From the NCBI RefSeq assembly GCF_006494375.1, contig NZ_VHIZ01000050.1, positions 124,001-188,000 of the forward strand: 64,000 bases of DNA. The letters are read 5' to 3'. The position numbers and the translations under genes were made by a program. Positions 45,131 to 53,395 of the stretch are shown here, in pieces. This DNA comes from Pantoea anthophila (GTDB taxonomy: Bacteria; Pseudomonadota; Gammaproteobacteria; Enterobacterales; Enterobacteriaceae). The first letter of the stretch is position 1. Every line of letters starts with the position of its first letter. The notes beneath the pieces were generated by a model. That model had not been told where the DNA came from. It saw only the letters and a list, made by a program, of their open reading frames with translations, and did no database searches.

Positions 45131-45766
45131 TCAGCGTACGCGAATGCCTTCAATGATCATGCGCTGAACGTTCTCAACAGTCTGCTCAAAGAACGCGGCG
45201 TCGCTGAGGGTCTGTCCGGTCACCGCCTCCACCTGCGTGGCGAAATCGGCATAGTGCTGCGTTGTGGCCCAGAGCATAAAGATCAGATGCTGCGGCTGGA
45301 CGCCAGCCAGACGCCCTTCATCAATCCAGCGCTCAATTATCGCCGCCTTATCATCCACCAGTTGCTTGAGGTCGCCCGCCAGCTCCCCTTTCAGCAGCGG
45401 TGCGCCCTGCAGCATCTCCAGGCAGAACAGCCGGGAGGCCTGAGGATGATCGCGCGACACCTCCAGCTTCAGCCGGATATAGCGCCGGATGGCCATCAGC
45501 GGATCCTGATCGTGTGCCAGCGCGCGCAGCGGCGCCAGCCAGACATCCAGAATCTGTTTCAGCACCGCCACATAGAGCGCCTCTTTCGAGGGAAAATAGT
45601 AGAGCAGATTGGTTTTGGAAACGTCTGCCAGTTCGGCCACCTTATCGAGGCTGGTGCCATGAATACCAAACTGCGAGAACAGGGTCAGCGCCGCATCCAG
45701 TATCGCCGCTCGCTTTGCCGCCACCGCGCGTGAACGACGCGTTGGCTTTTTTTCATCGGTTTTCAC
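45131..45766 (-). CDS. rutR: TetR-family regulator RutR
   Basis: A 211-residue repressor of the rut pyrimidine-degradation operon and a regulator of pyrimidine and purine genes; uracil releases it. The N-terminal TetR HTH is clear (AILDAALTLFSQFGIHGTSL, SKTNLLYYFPSKEAL). It is divergent from rutA across 306 bases holding a RutR-like box, NtrC-type sites and a sigma-54 promoter. Orthology is supported by the match with E. coli RutR and the neighbouring operon. Confidence 0.95.
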   Translation of the reverse strand: MKTDEKKPTRRSRAVAAKRAAILDAALTLFSQFGIHGTSLDKVAELADVSKTNLLYYFPSKEALYVAVLKQILDVWLAPLRALAHDQDPLMAIRRYIRLKLEVSRDHPQASRLFCLEMLQGAPLLKGELAGDLKQLVDDKAAIIERWIDEGRLAGVQPQHLIFMLWATTQHYADFATQVEAVTGQTLSDAAFFEQTVENVQRMIIEGIRVR

Positions 45767-45835
45767 TGCCTTACCTCATCCGTCAGGTGTCATCGCATCA
45801 TAGCAAAGGGATCTCTGGCTGCCTAACCAGCGTGC

Positions 45836-45872
45836 TGCACCTTTTTTGCTCAGCCTGCATGGAAAACGTGCA
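45836..45872. promoter_or_regulatory. Two NtrC-type enhancer sites upstream of rutA
   Basis: TGCATGGAAAACGTGCA (45856-45872) matches nine of ten fixed positions of the NtrC consensus TGCAC-N7-GTGCA. A weaker second site, TGCAC at 45836 with GCTCA at 45848, is centred 20 bases away, about two helical turns, as for tandem NtrC enhancers. They lie about 110-160 bases upstream of the predicted start. Confidence 0.65.
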
Positions 45873-45879
45873 GCGAATT

Positions 45880-45896
45880 TTGACCAAACGGTCTGA
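45880..45896. promoter_or_regulatory. RutR-like operator
   Basis: TTGACCAAACGGTCTGA resembles the RutR consensus TTGACCA-N2-TGGTCAA: the left half is exact, and the right half keeps GGTC. It lies between rutR and rutA next to the NtrC-type sites. Confidence 0.55.
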
Positions 45897-45968
45897 AATG
45901 GACCAGTCACTCCACTTTTATTTTTCCTCTTCATTTTAACCCATTGTTATATAAACAATTAAAAATTG

Positions 45969-45984
45969 TGGCACAGGGTTTGCA
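45969..45984 (+). promoter_or_regulatory. Sigma-54 promoter of the rut operon
   Basis: TGGCACAGGGTTTGCA matches the -24/-12 consensus TGGCAC-N5-TTGCA exactly. Transcription would start near 45996, giving a leader of about 77 bases. Nitrogen control of rut by NtrC and sigma-54 is known in E. coli. Confidence 0.85.
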
Positions 45985-46072
45985 AAATTGTGACTGAGCG
46001 CAGCCCACAGGGATGAGGCAGGATGCAGTGCCGCGCGTGAAACACCTTTCCCCCATCGCAACGAGGTTTCAC

Positions 46073-47164
46073 ATGAAGATAGGCGTCTTTATTCCGATTG
46101 GTAACAATGGCTGGCTGATCTCCTCCAATGCACCGCAGTACATGCCAACCTTTGAACTCAATAAGGCAATCGTACTGAAAGCAGAGCATTACCATTTCGA
46201 CTTTGCGCTTTCGATGATCAAACTGCGCGGCTTCGGCGGAAAAACAGAATTCTGGGATCATAACCTGGAGTCATTCACCCTGATGGCTGGTCTGGCAGCC
46301 GTCACCTCACGTATTGAAATTTATGCCACTGCCGCCACCCTGACGCTGCCACCGGCCATTGTGGCGCGCATGGCGTCCACCATTGACTCCATCTCTGGCG
46401 GCCGTTTCGGCGTCAACCTGGTCACCGGCTGGCAGAAACCGGAATATGAACAGATGGGTATGTGGCCTGGCGATGAGTACTTCAGCAGCCGCTACGCCTA
46501 TCTGACCGAATACGTTACCGTGCTGCGCGACCTGTGGGGCACCGGAAAATCGGACTTTAAAGGTGAATTCTTCACCATGAACGACTGTCGCGTCAGTCCG
46601 CAGCCGCAGCGCCCGATGAAGGTCATCTGCGCCGGTCAGAGCGACGCCGGTATGGCCTTCTCCGCACAGTATGCCGATTACAACTTCTGCTTTGGTAAAG
46701 GGGTAAACACCCCTGCCGCGTTCAGCTCAACCTCGATTCGCATGAAACAGGCGGCGGAGAAAGCCGGTCGCGACGTCGGCTCCTACGTCCTGTTCATGAT
46801 CATTGCCGCGGAAACCGATGAGGAAGCGCGGGCGAAGTGGGAACACTATAAAGCCGGTGCCGATGAAGAGGCGCTCTCCTGGCTGACCACCCAGAGTCAG
46901 CAGGATACCAAATCGGGCAGCGACACCAACGTGCGCCAGATGGCCGACCCCACCTCTGCCGTCAACATCAATATGGGTACCCTGGTCGGCTCCTGGGCCA
47001 GCGTGGCGCGGATGCTGGATGAAGTGGCTCAGGTTGAAGGCACCCACGGCGTGCTGCTGACCTTTGATGATTTCCTGGAAGGAATCGAGAACTTCGGACA
47101 GCACATCCAGCCGCTGATGCGCTGTCGCAGCGCCCTGCTGGATGCACAGAAGGAGGTGGCATGA
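46073..47164 (+). CDS. rutA: Pyrimidine monooxygenase RutA
   Basis: Flavin-dependent luciferase-like monooxygenase that opens the uracil ring between N3 and C4, giving ureidoacrylate peracid. At 363 residues it matches E. coli RutA in length and sequence ([40 protein letters not shown]). It needs reduced FMN, supplied by RutF. The ATG at 46073 has GAGG seven bases upstream. First gene of a six-gene operon under a sigma-54 promoter; it overlaps rutB by four bases. Confidence 0.97.
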   Translation: MKIGVFIPIGNNGWLISSNAPQYMPTFELNKAIVLKAEHYHFDFALSMIKLRGFGGKTEFWDHNLESFTLMAGLAAVTSRIEIYATAATLTLPPAIVARMASTIDSISGGRFGVNLVTGWQKPEYEQMGMWPGDEYFSSRYAYLTEYVTVLRDLWGTGKSDFKGEFFTMNDCRVSPQPQRPMKVICAGQSDAGMAFSAQYADYNFCFGKGVNTPAAFSSTSIRMKQAAEKAGRDVGSYVLFMIIAAETDEEARAKWEHYKAGADEEALSWLTTQSQQDTKSGSDTNVRQMADPTSAVNINMGTLVGSWASVARMLDEVAQVEGTHGVLLTFDDFLEGIENFGQHIQPLMRCRSALLDAQKEVA

Positions 47165-47877
47165 TGAATACCGTTTACTGCGCTCACACGCCTGACGTGA
47201 CTCAGGTCGAACTGCCAGCCCGGCCAGAGCCGATTGCTTTTCCACCCGGTCAGAGTGCGCTGATCGTGGTCGATATGCAGAACGCCTACGCCACTGAAGG
47301 GGGTTATCTTGACCTGGCGGGCTTTGATGTTTCCGCCACGCAACCGGTGATAGCGAAGATTCATCAGGCAGTGACGGCGGCGCGTGCCGCAGGCGTGCAG
47401 ATTATCTGGTTCCAGAACGGCTGGGACAGTGACTATGTTGAAGCCGGTGATGCCGGTTCGCCCAACTTCCACAAATCTAATGCGCTGAAAACCATGCGCA
47501 AACGACCTGAACTGCAGGGCACGCTGCTTTCTAAAGGCGGCTGGGATTACGCACTGGTGGATGAACTGGTGCCGCAGCCCGGGGACATTGTGCTGCCTAA
47601 ATCGCGCTACAGCGGCTTCTATAACACGCCGCTCGACAGCATGCTGCGCAGTCGCGGCATTCGTCATCTGATCTTTACCGGCATTGCCACCAACGTCTGT
47701 GTGGAATCGACGCTGCGCGACGGCTTCTTTCTGGAGTACTTCGGCGTGGTGCTGGAAGACGCAACCTACCAGGCAGGCCCGCCATTTGCCCAGCAGGCGG
47801 CGCTGTTCAATATCGAAACCTTTTTTGGCTGGGTATCGGATGTCGAGACCTTCTGCGAAAGCCTGAAAGCCCCCTGA
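47161..47877 (+). CDS. rutB: Ureidoacrylate amidohydrolase RutB
   Basis: Isochorismatase-like hydrolase of 238 residues that cleaves (Z)-ureidoacrylate to aminoacrylate, CO2 and ammonia. The catalytic triad can be read as D38 (VVDMQNAY), K147 ([10 protein letters not shown]) and C180 ([11 protein letters not shown]). It starts at the ATG that overlaps the rutA stop. RutC follows after a 17-base gap. Confidence 0.96.
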   Translation: MMNTVYCAHTPDVTQVELPARPEPIAFPPGQSALIVVDMQNAYATEGGYLDLAGFDVSATQPVIAKIHQAVTAARAAGVQIIWFQNGWDSDYVEAGDAGSPNFHKSNALKTMRKRPELQGTLLSKGGWDYALVDELVPQPGDIVLPKSRYSGFYNTPLDSMLRSRGIRHLIFTGIATNVCVESTLRDGFFLEYFGVVLEDATYQAGPPFAQQAALFNIETFFGWVSDVETFCESLKAP

Positions 47878-47894
47878 TCACCGAGGATGACGCT

Positions 47895-48290
47895 ATGCCA
47901 AAAAGTATCATTGTTCCGCCGGGTACCACGACGCCCATCGCCCCGTTTGTCCCTGGCACGCTGGCAGATGGCGTGGTCTATGTTTCGGGCACGCTGCCGT
48001 TTGATGCTGACAACAACGTGGTGCATGTCGGGGATGCCGCCGCGCAGACCCGCCACGTACTGGAAACCATTAAAAAGGTGATTGAAACCGCGGGTGGCAC
48101 GATGGCGGATGTCACCTTCAACTCTATTTTTATCACCGACTGGGCAAACTATGGTGCGGTGAACCAGGTCTACGCCGACTACTTTCCCGGCGATAAACCC
48201 GCCCGATTCTGTATTCAGTGCGGGCTGGTCAAACCGGATGCGCTGATTGAGATCGCCAGCGTGGCCCACATTGGCAAGCCGGAGGTCTGA
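47895..48290 (+). CDS. rutC: 3-aminoacrylate deaminase RutC (Rid family)
   Basis: A 131-residue Rid/YjgF-family protein that deaminates 3-aminoacrylate to malonic semialdehyde. It shows the family start ([21 protein letters not shown]), the core [20 protein letters not shown] and the C-terminal [18 protein letters not shown] containing the Arg and Cys region. The last base of its stop is the first base of rutD. Confidence 0.96.
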   Translation: MPKSIIVPPGTTTPIAPFVPGTLADGVVYVSGTLPFDADNNVVHVGDAAAQTRHVLETIKKVIETAGGTMADVTFNSIFITDWANYGAVNQVYADYFPGDKPARFCIQCGLVKPDALIEIASVAHIGKPEV

Positions 48291-49096
48291 TGCAGCTGGA
48301 TATTCTGGGCCTGCAAAATCCCGATGCACCGACGCTGGTGCTCTCCTCCGGGCTGGGCGGCGTAGCCGGTTTCTGGCAGCCACAGCTGGCGGCGCTGACG
48401 ACACGCTATCGGGTGGTCTGTTATGACCAGCGCGGCACCGGACGCAGTGCTGACACGCTGCCGGAGGGCTACAGCATGGCGATGATGGCGGCGGAGCTGG
48501 CCGATGCGCTGGCGCAGCACGGCATCCTGCGCTTCAGCCTGATTGGTCATGCGCTGGGTGGCCTGCTGGGGATGCAGCTGGCGCTGGATTACCCGGAGCG
48601 GATCGAGCGGATCGTGGTGATCAACGGCTGGCTGTCGCTGCATCCCCATACCCGCCGCTGCTTTCAGGTGCGCCAGGATCTGCTGCTGAACGTCGGCGTG
48701 GAGGCCTTTGTCCGTGCTCAGCCGCTGTTTCTCTATCCGGCAGAATGGATGGCGCAGCATCAGACGCGGCTTGAGCAGGAGGACAGTCATCATGTCGCCC
48801 ATTTTCAGGGCATGGAAAACCTGATGCGCCGGCTGCACGCCCTGATGAGCGCAGATTTCAGCGCCCGGGTAGCCGCAATCCCGCAACCGGTGCTGGTGAT
48901 CGCCAGTGAAGATGACCTGCTGGTGCCGTGGAGCTGCTCATCCGTGCTGGCTGCCGCACTGCCCAACGCCACGGAGCAGAGAATGGCCTGGGGCGGACAC
49001 GCCATGAGCGTCACCGACGCCGAAACCTTTAATGCCCGGCTGCTGCAGTGGCTGGATCAGACCGATGACGTGCAGCCCCTGCAGCGCGTCGTCTAA
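48290..49096 (+). CDS. rutD: Alpha/beta hydrolase RutD
   Basis: Alpha/beta hydrolase of 268 residues that helps hydrolyse aminoacrylate or carbamate in uracil catabolism. The nucleophile region reads LIGHALGGLLGMQLALD, with Ala in place of the usual nucleophile Ser (G-H-A-L-G). Other core features are VLSSGLGG and the final GGHAMSV His. E. coli RutD likewise has an alanine in that motif, as far as I recall. It is followed by rutF 18 bases later; rutE is absent between them. Confidence 0.92.
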   Translation: MQLDILGLQNPDAPTLVLSSGLGGVAGFWQPQLAALTTRYRVVCYDQRGTGRSADTLPEGYSMAMMAAELADALAQHGILRFSLIGHALGGLLGMQLALDYPERIERIVVINGWLSLHPHTRRCFQVRQDLLLNVGVEAFVRAQPLFLYPAEWMAQHQTRLEQEDSHHVAHFQGMENLMRRLHALMSADFSARVAAIPQPVLVIASEDDLLVPWSCSSVLAAALPNATEQRMAWGGHAMSVTDAETFNARLLQWLDQTDDVQPLQRVV

Positions 49097-49114
49097 GCTT
49101 TTGCGGAGAAGATT

Positions 49115-49627
49115 ATGAGCCTGGATACCCTTACCCCTGCCGTTGACAAAACGGCCTTTCGTCATGCGATGTCGCGCCTGGGCGCGGCGGTCAACATCAT
49201 TACCACGGAAGGTCCTGCCGGACGCGCAGGCTTCACCGCCTCTGCGGTGTGCAGTGTCACGGATGCGCCCCCTACACTGCTGGTCTGCCTGAACCGTTCG
49301 GCCTCGGTTTATCCGGTGTTCCGCGAAAACATGCAGCTCTGCGTCAACACCCTGGCGGCGGGCCATGAAGCGCTCTCCACGCTGTTTGGTGGTAAAACCC
49401 CGATGGCTGAGCGGTTTGTGGCTGCAGAGTGGTCGACGGCCGTTACCGGCTCGCCGGTGCTGAGCGGCGCGGTCGCCTCCTTTGACTGCCGGATCACTCA
49501 GATTGTCAGCGTCGGCACCCATGACACCCTGTTCTGTGAAGTCCTGGCCGTGGTGCGCAACGACGATTCTCACGGCCTGGCCTGGTTTGACCGGGGATAC
49601 CATCCCCTGATGCGGCAGGAAGCCTGA
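49115..49627 (+). CDS. rutF: NADH:FMN oxidoreductase RutF
   Basis: A 170-residue flavin reductase of the HpaC/RutF family. It supplies reduced FMN to RutA. Motifs are [21 protein letters not shown] and a final [12 protein letters not shown]. The ATG follows a GCGGAGA site. In E. coli rutE lies between rutD and rutF; here only 18 bases separate the two. Confidence 0.95.
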   Translation: MSLDTLTPAVDKTAFRHAMSRLGAAVNIITTEGPAGRAGFTASAVCSVTDAPPTLLVCLNRSASVYPVFRENMQLCVNTLAAGHEALSTLFGGKTPMAERFVAAEWSTAVTGSPVLSGAVASFDCRITQIVSVGTHDTLFCEVLAVVRNDDSHGLAWFDRGYHPLMRQEA

Positions 49628-49676
49628 TAACCCTTCCCTGAAACCCACCGGCATTCATAACGCTCTGGAGTAGACG

Positions 49677-51002
49677 ATGGCACGATCCTGGTTTCCGCAA
49701 TGGCAAAAGAAGTCGGCTTTAACAGAAAACGGTATTATCGCCCCGGATGAGACACTGCCTGCGGGGCAGACGCTGGTGCTGGGTTTACAGCACGCGGTGG
49801 CGATGTTTGGCGCAACGGTGCTGATGCCGCTGCTGATGGGACTGGATCCCAATCTGGCGATTCTGGTCTCCGGAATAGGGACCCTGCTGTTCTTCTTTAT
49901 TACCGGCGGTCGCGTGCCCAGCTATCTCGGGTCGAGCGCCGCGTTTGTGGGCGTTGTGATTGCGGTGACCGGTTTCAGCGGTCAGGGACTGAACCCCAAC
50001 CTCAGCGTGGCGCTGGGTGGCGTCATCGCCTGCGGCCTGCTCTATACGCTGATAGGCGTGGTGGTAATGAAATCCGGCACCCGCTGGATTGAGAATCTGA
50101 TGCCGCCCGTGGTGACCGGAGCCGTGGTGATGGCTATCGGGCTGAATCTGGCGCCGATTGCGGTGCACAGCGTCTCCGCCTCCGCCTTCGACAGCTGGAT
50201 CGCGGTGATGACCGTGTTATGTATTGGCCTGGTGGCTGTCTTTACCCGCGGAATGGTTCAGCGCCTGCTGATTCTGGTGGGGCTGATTCTGGCGTGGGCG
50301 ATCTATGCCCTGCTGACTAACGTTCTGGGACTGGGCAAGCCGGTGGATTTTACGGCGCTGTCACAGGCGGCGTGGTTTGGTCTGCCGCATACCACCTCGC
50401 CGACCTTCGATCTGCATGCGATGGTATTAATCGCCCCCGTCGCCATTATCCTGGTGGCGGAGAACCTCGGCCACCTGAAAGCGGTAGCGGGCATGACCGG
50501 ACGCAACCTCGACCCGTATATGGGACGCGCCTTTGTGGGCGATGGTCTTGCCACGATGCTCTCCGGTTCAATCGGCGGCAGCGGGGTGACCACCTATGCG
50601 GAAAACATCGGGGTGATGGCAGTGACCAAGGTCTACTCGACGCTGGCATTTGTTGCTGCGGCGGTCATCGCGATCCTGGCCGGTTTCTCGCCGAAGTTCG
50701 GTGCGCTAATCCACACCATTCCGGCGCCGGTGATCGGCGGTGCCTCGATTGTGGTCTTCGGACTGATTGCGGTGGCGGGCGCGCGCATCTGGGTACAGAA
50801 TCAGGTCGATTTAGGCCAGAACAGTAACCTGATCATGGTGGCGACGACGCTGGTCCTTGGCGCAGGTGACTTTGCGCTTAAAATCGGTTCATTCACGCTG
50901 GGCGGCATCGGCACGGCGACCTTTGGGGCGATTATCCTCAATGCCATTCTGCGCCGTAACCGCGCCATGCAGCAGGATAAGCTGGCGCGTCAGCAGGGTT
51001 AA
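49677..51002 (+). CDS. rutG: Pyrimidine permease RutG (uracil/xanthine family)
   Basis: Inner-membrane nucleobase transporter of 441 residues and about 14 spans; NCS2 family. QHAVAMFGATVLMPLLMGLD and the segment VAENLGHLKAVAGMTGRNL (with the substrate-binding Glu) match RutG/UraA. It imports pyrimidines for the operon's pathway. The ATG follows TGGAG. Last gene of the rut operon; the next gene (51003) is convergent and abuts its stop. Confidence 0.96.
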   Translation: MARSWFPQWQKKSALTENGIIAPDETLPAGQTLVLGLQHAVAMFGATVLMPLLMGLDPNLAILVSGIGTLLFFFITGGRVPSYLGSSAAFVGVVIAVTGFSGQGLNPNLSVALGGVIACGLLYTLIGVVVMKSGTRWIENLMPPVVTGAVVMAIGLNLAPIAVHSVSASAFDSWIAVMTVLCIGLVAVFTRGMVQRLLILVGLILAWAIYALLTNVLGLGKPVDFTALSQAAWFGLPHTTSPTFDLHAMVLIAPVAIILVAENLGHLKAVAGMTGRNLDPYMGRAFVGDGLATMLSGSIGGSGVTTYAENIGVMAVTKVYSTLAFVAAAVIAILAGFSPKFGALIHTIPAPVIGGASIVVFGLIAVAGARIWVQNQVDLGQNSNLIMVATTLVLGAGDFALKIGSFTLGGIGTATFGAIILNAILRRNRAMQQDKLARQQG

Positions 51003-51917
51003 CTACTCCAGCGGTGTGGCAGCAGGCTGCACCGCTTTCTTTCGTTTCAGCCGCAGTTCACTGACAATCACGCCACAGACAATCAGCGCCCCACCTACCA
51101 GCGCCAGTGCAGGCAGTCGCTCACCGGCGATACGTCCGACCACACCCGCCCAGACCGGCTCACCGGCGTAAATAACCGTGGCACGCGTGGGTGACACGCT
51201 GCGCTGCGCCCAGTTCATCGTGACCTGAATCAGTGCGCTGGCGGCGCCCAGTCCCAGCGCACTGAACAGCAGCGGCATGGAAATCACAGGTACCGTCTCC
51301 CCATTGGGGATCATCAGCGCAAAGGCGCACAGCGACGCCACCGCGAGCTGGATCATCGTCACGCGACGCACATCGACCCGACTGGCAAAGCGGCTGATTA
51401 AGATAATCTCAGCGGCAATCGCCAGCGTACTGAACAGGGTGGCTATCTCCCCGGCATTCAGGCTGATACGGCCATCCTGCGGCCCCGCCACCAGCAGCAG
51501 ACCGGTGAAGGCCAGCACAATCCCCAGCCATGACATGATGCCCGGCGGACGTCGTAAAAACAGCCATTGCAGCAGCGGCACCACCGGCACGTAGAGCGCA
51601 GTGAGAAACGCGGACTGACTGCTGGAGATGGTCTGCATTCCCCAGGTCTGCAGACCGTAACCGCCGGCAATCGACAGGCCAATCAGCGTCCCGGCTTTCA
51701 CTTCCAGCCAGGTTATTCCTTTGAGATAGCGCCGGAAAAAGAGCGCCAGCAGCAGTGCGGCGGTGGCAAAACGCAGACCGACGAAAAAGAAGGGTCCCGA
51801 GTGCTGCATCGCCCGATGCACCACCAGAAAGGTCCCGCCCCAGATCATAGTTATAAAGATTAACACCAGCTCCTGCCGCGTCAGGCGCAGGGATAAGCCG
51901 CGGAGAGTGTCCGACAT
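51003..51917 (-). CDS. DMT-family (EamA) transporter
   Basis: A 304-residue inner-membrane protein with ten hydrophobic segments and two EamA repeats (first MIWGGTFLVVHRAM, second TVIYAGEPVWAGVVGRIAGE). Such proteins export metabolites or amino acids; the substrate here is unknown. It abuts rutG end to end (convergent) and stands where E. coli has ymdF directly after rutG, so it is an insertion relative to that order. A basic tail (RLKRKKA) lies at the C-terminus. Confidence 0.87.
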   Translation of the reverse strand: MSDTLRGLSLRLTRQELVLIFITMIWGGTFLVVHRAMQHSGPFFFVGLRFATAALLLALFFRRYLKGITWLEVKAGTLIGLSIAGGYGLQTWGMQTISSSQSAFLTALYVPVVPLLQWLFLRRPPGIMSWLGIVLAFTGLLLVAGPQDGRISLNAGEIATLFSTLAIAAEIILISRFASRVDVRRVTMIQLAVASLCAFALMIPNGETVPVISMPLLFSALGLGAASALIQVTMNWAQRSVSPTRATVIYAGEPVWAGVVGRIAGERLPALALVGGALIVCGVIVSELRLKRKKAVQPAATPLE

Positions 51918-52015
51918 AATTCACCTGATAAAAGATTCGGACAACATTGTGGAGGAGAGCGAGGGGGAAAAGCAACGACGTTAACCGCCGGATCTTACCG
52001 GCGGCTATCAGGGGA

Positions 52016-52189
52016 TTAAGCGTCCGTTTTCTTCGGACTGCTGCGTCCGCCCTTTTCGCCGGCACGCGCGGCACGCTGCGGATCGTTTTTAAAATTACCG
52101 CCGCTGTTTTTGCCCCCTTTGCGTCCCGCTTCTGCGGCACGTTCACGGTTTTCAGCAAAATTACCTGAACCGCCACGATGTGTTGTCAT
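52016..52189 (-). CDS. ymdF: KGG-domain stress protein YmdF
   Basis: A 57-residue hydrophilic protein with KGG (con-10-type) repeats: GGSGNFAENRERAAEAGRKGG and GGNFKNDPQRAARAGEKGG. It matches E. coli YmdF/YciG, general-stress proteins linked to RpoS. The ATG at 52187-52189 follows an AGGAGC site; a longer frame upstream is unsupported. It lies between rutG and wrbA, as in E. coli. The molecular role is unknown. Confidence 0.9.
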   Translation of the reverse strand: MTTHRGGSGNFAENRERAAEAGRKGGKNSGGNFKNDPQRAARAGEKGGRSSPKKTDA

Positions 52190-52449
52190 GATGTGCTCCT
52201 GTCGCGTAGTGCGATAAATAAGAATGAGAAAGTCGAGAGCTGACGGCCCGGGGCCTGGATTCAACCCATGGTTAAAGAATAGCCAGATTCTGCTTTCATC
52301 CCGCGCACAGTCACATTTAGCAACAGACTATTCACCACCGATTTGACTAAATAACGAACATTCCTCTGGCTTACAACCGATTAGCTGCGGAATTATTACA
52401 CAGCTAAACCCGCCCATTCCTTCCCTCCCCTGCGTAAAACGAAAGCTCT
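52190..52449. other. Divergent intergenic region between ymdF and wrbA
   Basis: Carries the ymdF promoter side and leads to the wrbA promoter. No reading frame or RNA structure is supported. Confidence 0.45.
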
Positions 52450-52450
52450 T

Positions 52451-52458
52451 CTATACTT
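52451..52458 (+). promoter_or_regulatory. Candidate sigma-S promoter of wrbA
   Basis: CTATACTT is a sigma-S-preferred -10 element (C at -13) 33 bases before the wrbA ATG; wrbA is RpoS-controlled in E. coli. The -35 is weak. Confidence 0.45.
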
Positions 52459-52490
52459 TTTCTGGACGTCTAAACCACCTGGAGAGATCA

Positions 52491-53090
52491 ATGGCTAAGA
52501 TTCTGGTGCTTTATTACTCAATGTACGGACATATCGAAACGATGGCGAACGCGGTTGCTGAAGGCGCTCGTCGGGTTCCCGGCGCGGAAGTGGATATCCT
52601 GCGGGTACCAGAAACGATGGAGGCCAGTCGCTTTGCGGAGGTGGGCGGCAAAACCGATCAGCTGGCGGCAGAGGCGACGCCGGATGTGCTGCCGCAGTAT
52701 GACGCCATTATCGTCGGCACCCCGACCCGCTTCGGCAACATGTCCGGTCAGATGCGCACCTTCTGGGATCGCACCGGCGGCCTGTGGGCATCAGGTGCCC
52801 TGTTTGGCAAGGTCGCCAGCGTCTTCACCTCAACCGGCACCGGCGGCGGTCAGGAACAGACCATTACCTCGGTCTGGACCACCCTGGCGCATCACGGCAT
52901 GGTGATCGTGCCCATCGGCTATGGCACCAAAGAGTTGTTTGATATCTCTCAGGTGCGCGGCGGAACACCTTATGGTGCGACCACCCTGGCAGGCGGGGAT
53001 GGCTCACGTCAGCCCACGGAAGCGGAGCTGAACATCGCCCGTTTTCAGGGCGAACATGTTGCCAGCCTGACCACTAAACTGCAGGACTGA
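52491..53090 (+). CDS. wrbA: NAD(P)H:quinone oxidoreductase WrbA
   Basis: Flavodoxin-like FMN enzyme of 199 residues that reduces quinones by two electrons in the cytoplasm and protects from oxidative stress. It shows [19 protein letters not shown] (phosphate loop), [18 protein letters not shown] and [16 protein letters not shown]. The ATG follows GGAGAG. It is followed by yccJ 20 bases later, as in E. coli. Confidence 0.97.
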   Translation: MAKILVLYYSMYGHIETMANAVAEGARRVPGAEVDILRVPETMEASRFAEVGGKTDQLAAEATPDVLPQYDAIIVGTPTRFGNMSGQMRTFWDRTGGLWASGALFGKVASVFTSTGTGGGQEQTITSVWTTLAHHGMVIVPIGYGTKELFDISQVRGGTPYGATTLAGGDGSRQPTEAELNIARFQGEHVASLTTKLQD

Positions 53091-53110
53091 TTTAATCAAA
53101 GGAGAAAAGT

Positions 53111-53341
53111 ATGTCTACTGAACAATCAAAAGCACATCACGTTGGCGAATGGGCCAGTCTGCGTCATACCTCCCCTGAAATTGCTGAGGCCATTTTCGAA
53201 GTGGCTGATTACGATGAGAGACTGGCAGAAGAGATCTGGCGTCAGCAGGGCAGTGACGATGTACTGATTCGCGCCTTTGAAAAAACCGATAAAGATCTCC
53301 TGACCTGGGATGACAAACCCGTAGAACGTAAAAACGTCTGA
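53111..53341 (+). CDS. yccJ: YccJ family protein
   Basis: A 76-residue cytoplasmic protein of unknown function, clearly orthologous to E. coli YccJ ([20 protein letters not shown] and [13 protein letters not shown]). It is co-transcribed with wrbA from the 20-base spacing, with its own GGAGAA ribosome site. A strong terminator follows, so the next gene is separate. Confidence 0.95.
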   Translation: MSTEQSKAHHVGEWASLRHTSPEIAEAIFEVADYDERLAEEIWRQQGSDDVLIRAFEKTDKDLLTWDDKPVERKNV

Positions 53342-53345
53342 TTCA

Positions 53346-53376
53346 GGGGCGGGATCTTCCCGCCCTCAATTTTTTC
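53346..53376 (+). terminator. Terminator of wrbA-yccJ
   Basis: GGGCGGGA (53347-53354) pairs with TCCCGCCC (53358-53365), three-base loop, T-run 53370-53375. Confidence 0.85.
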
Positions 53377-53395
53377 GCTCACCAAGGAGAACGCT

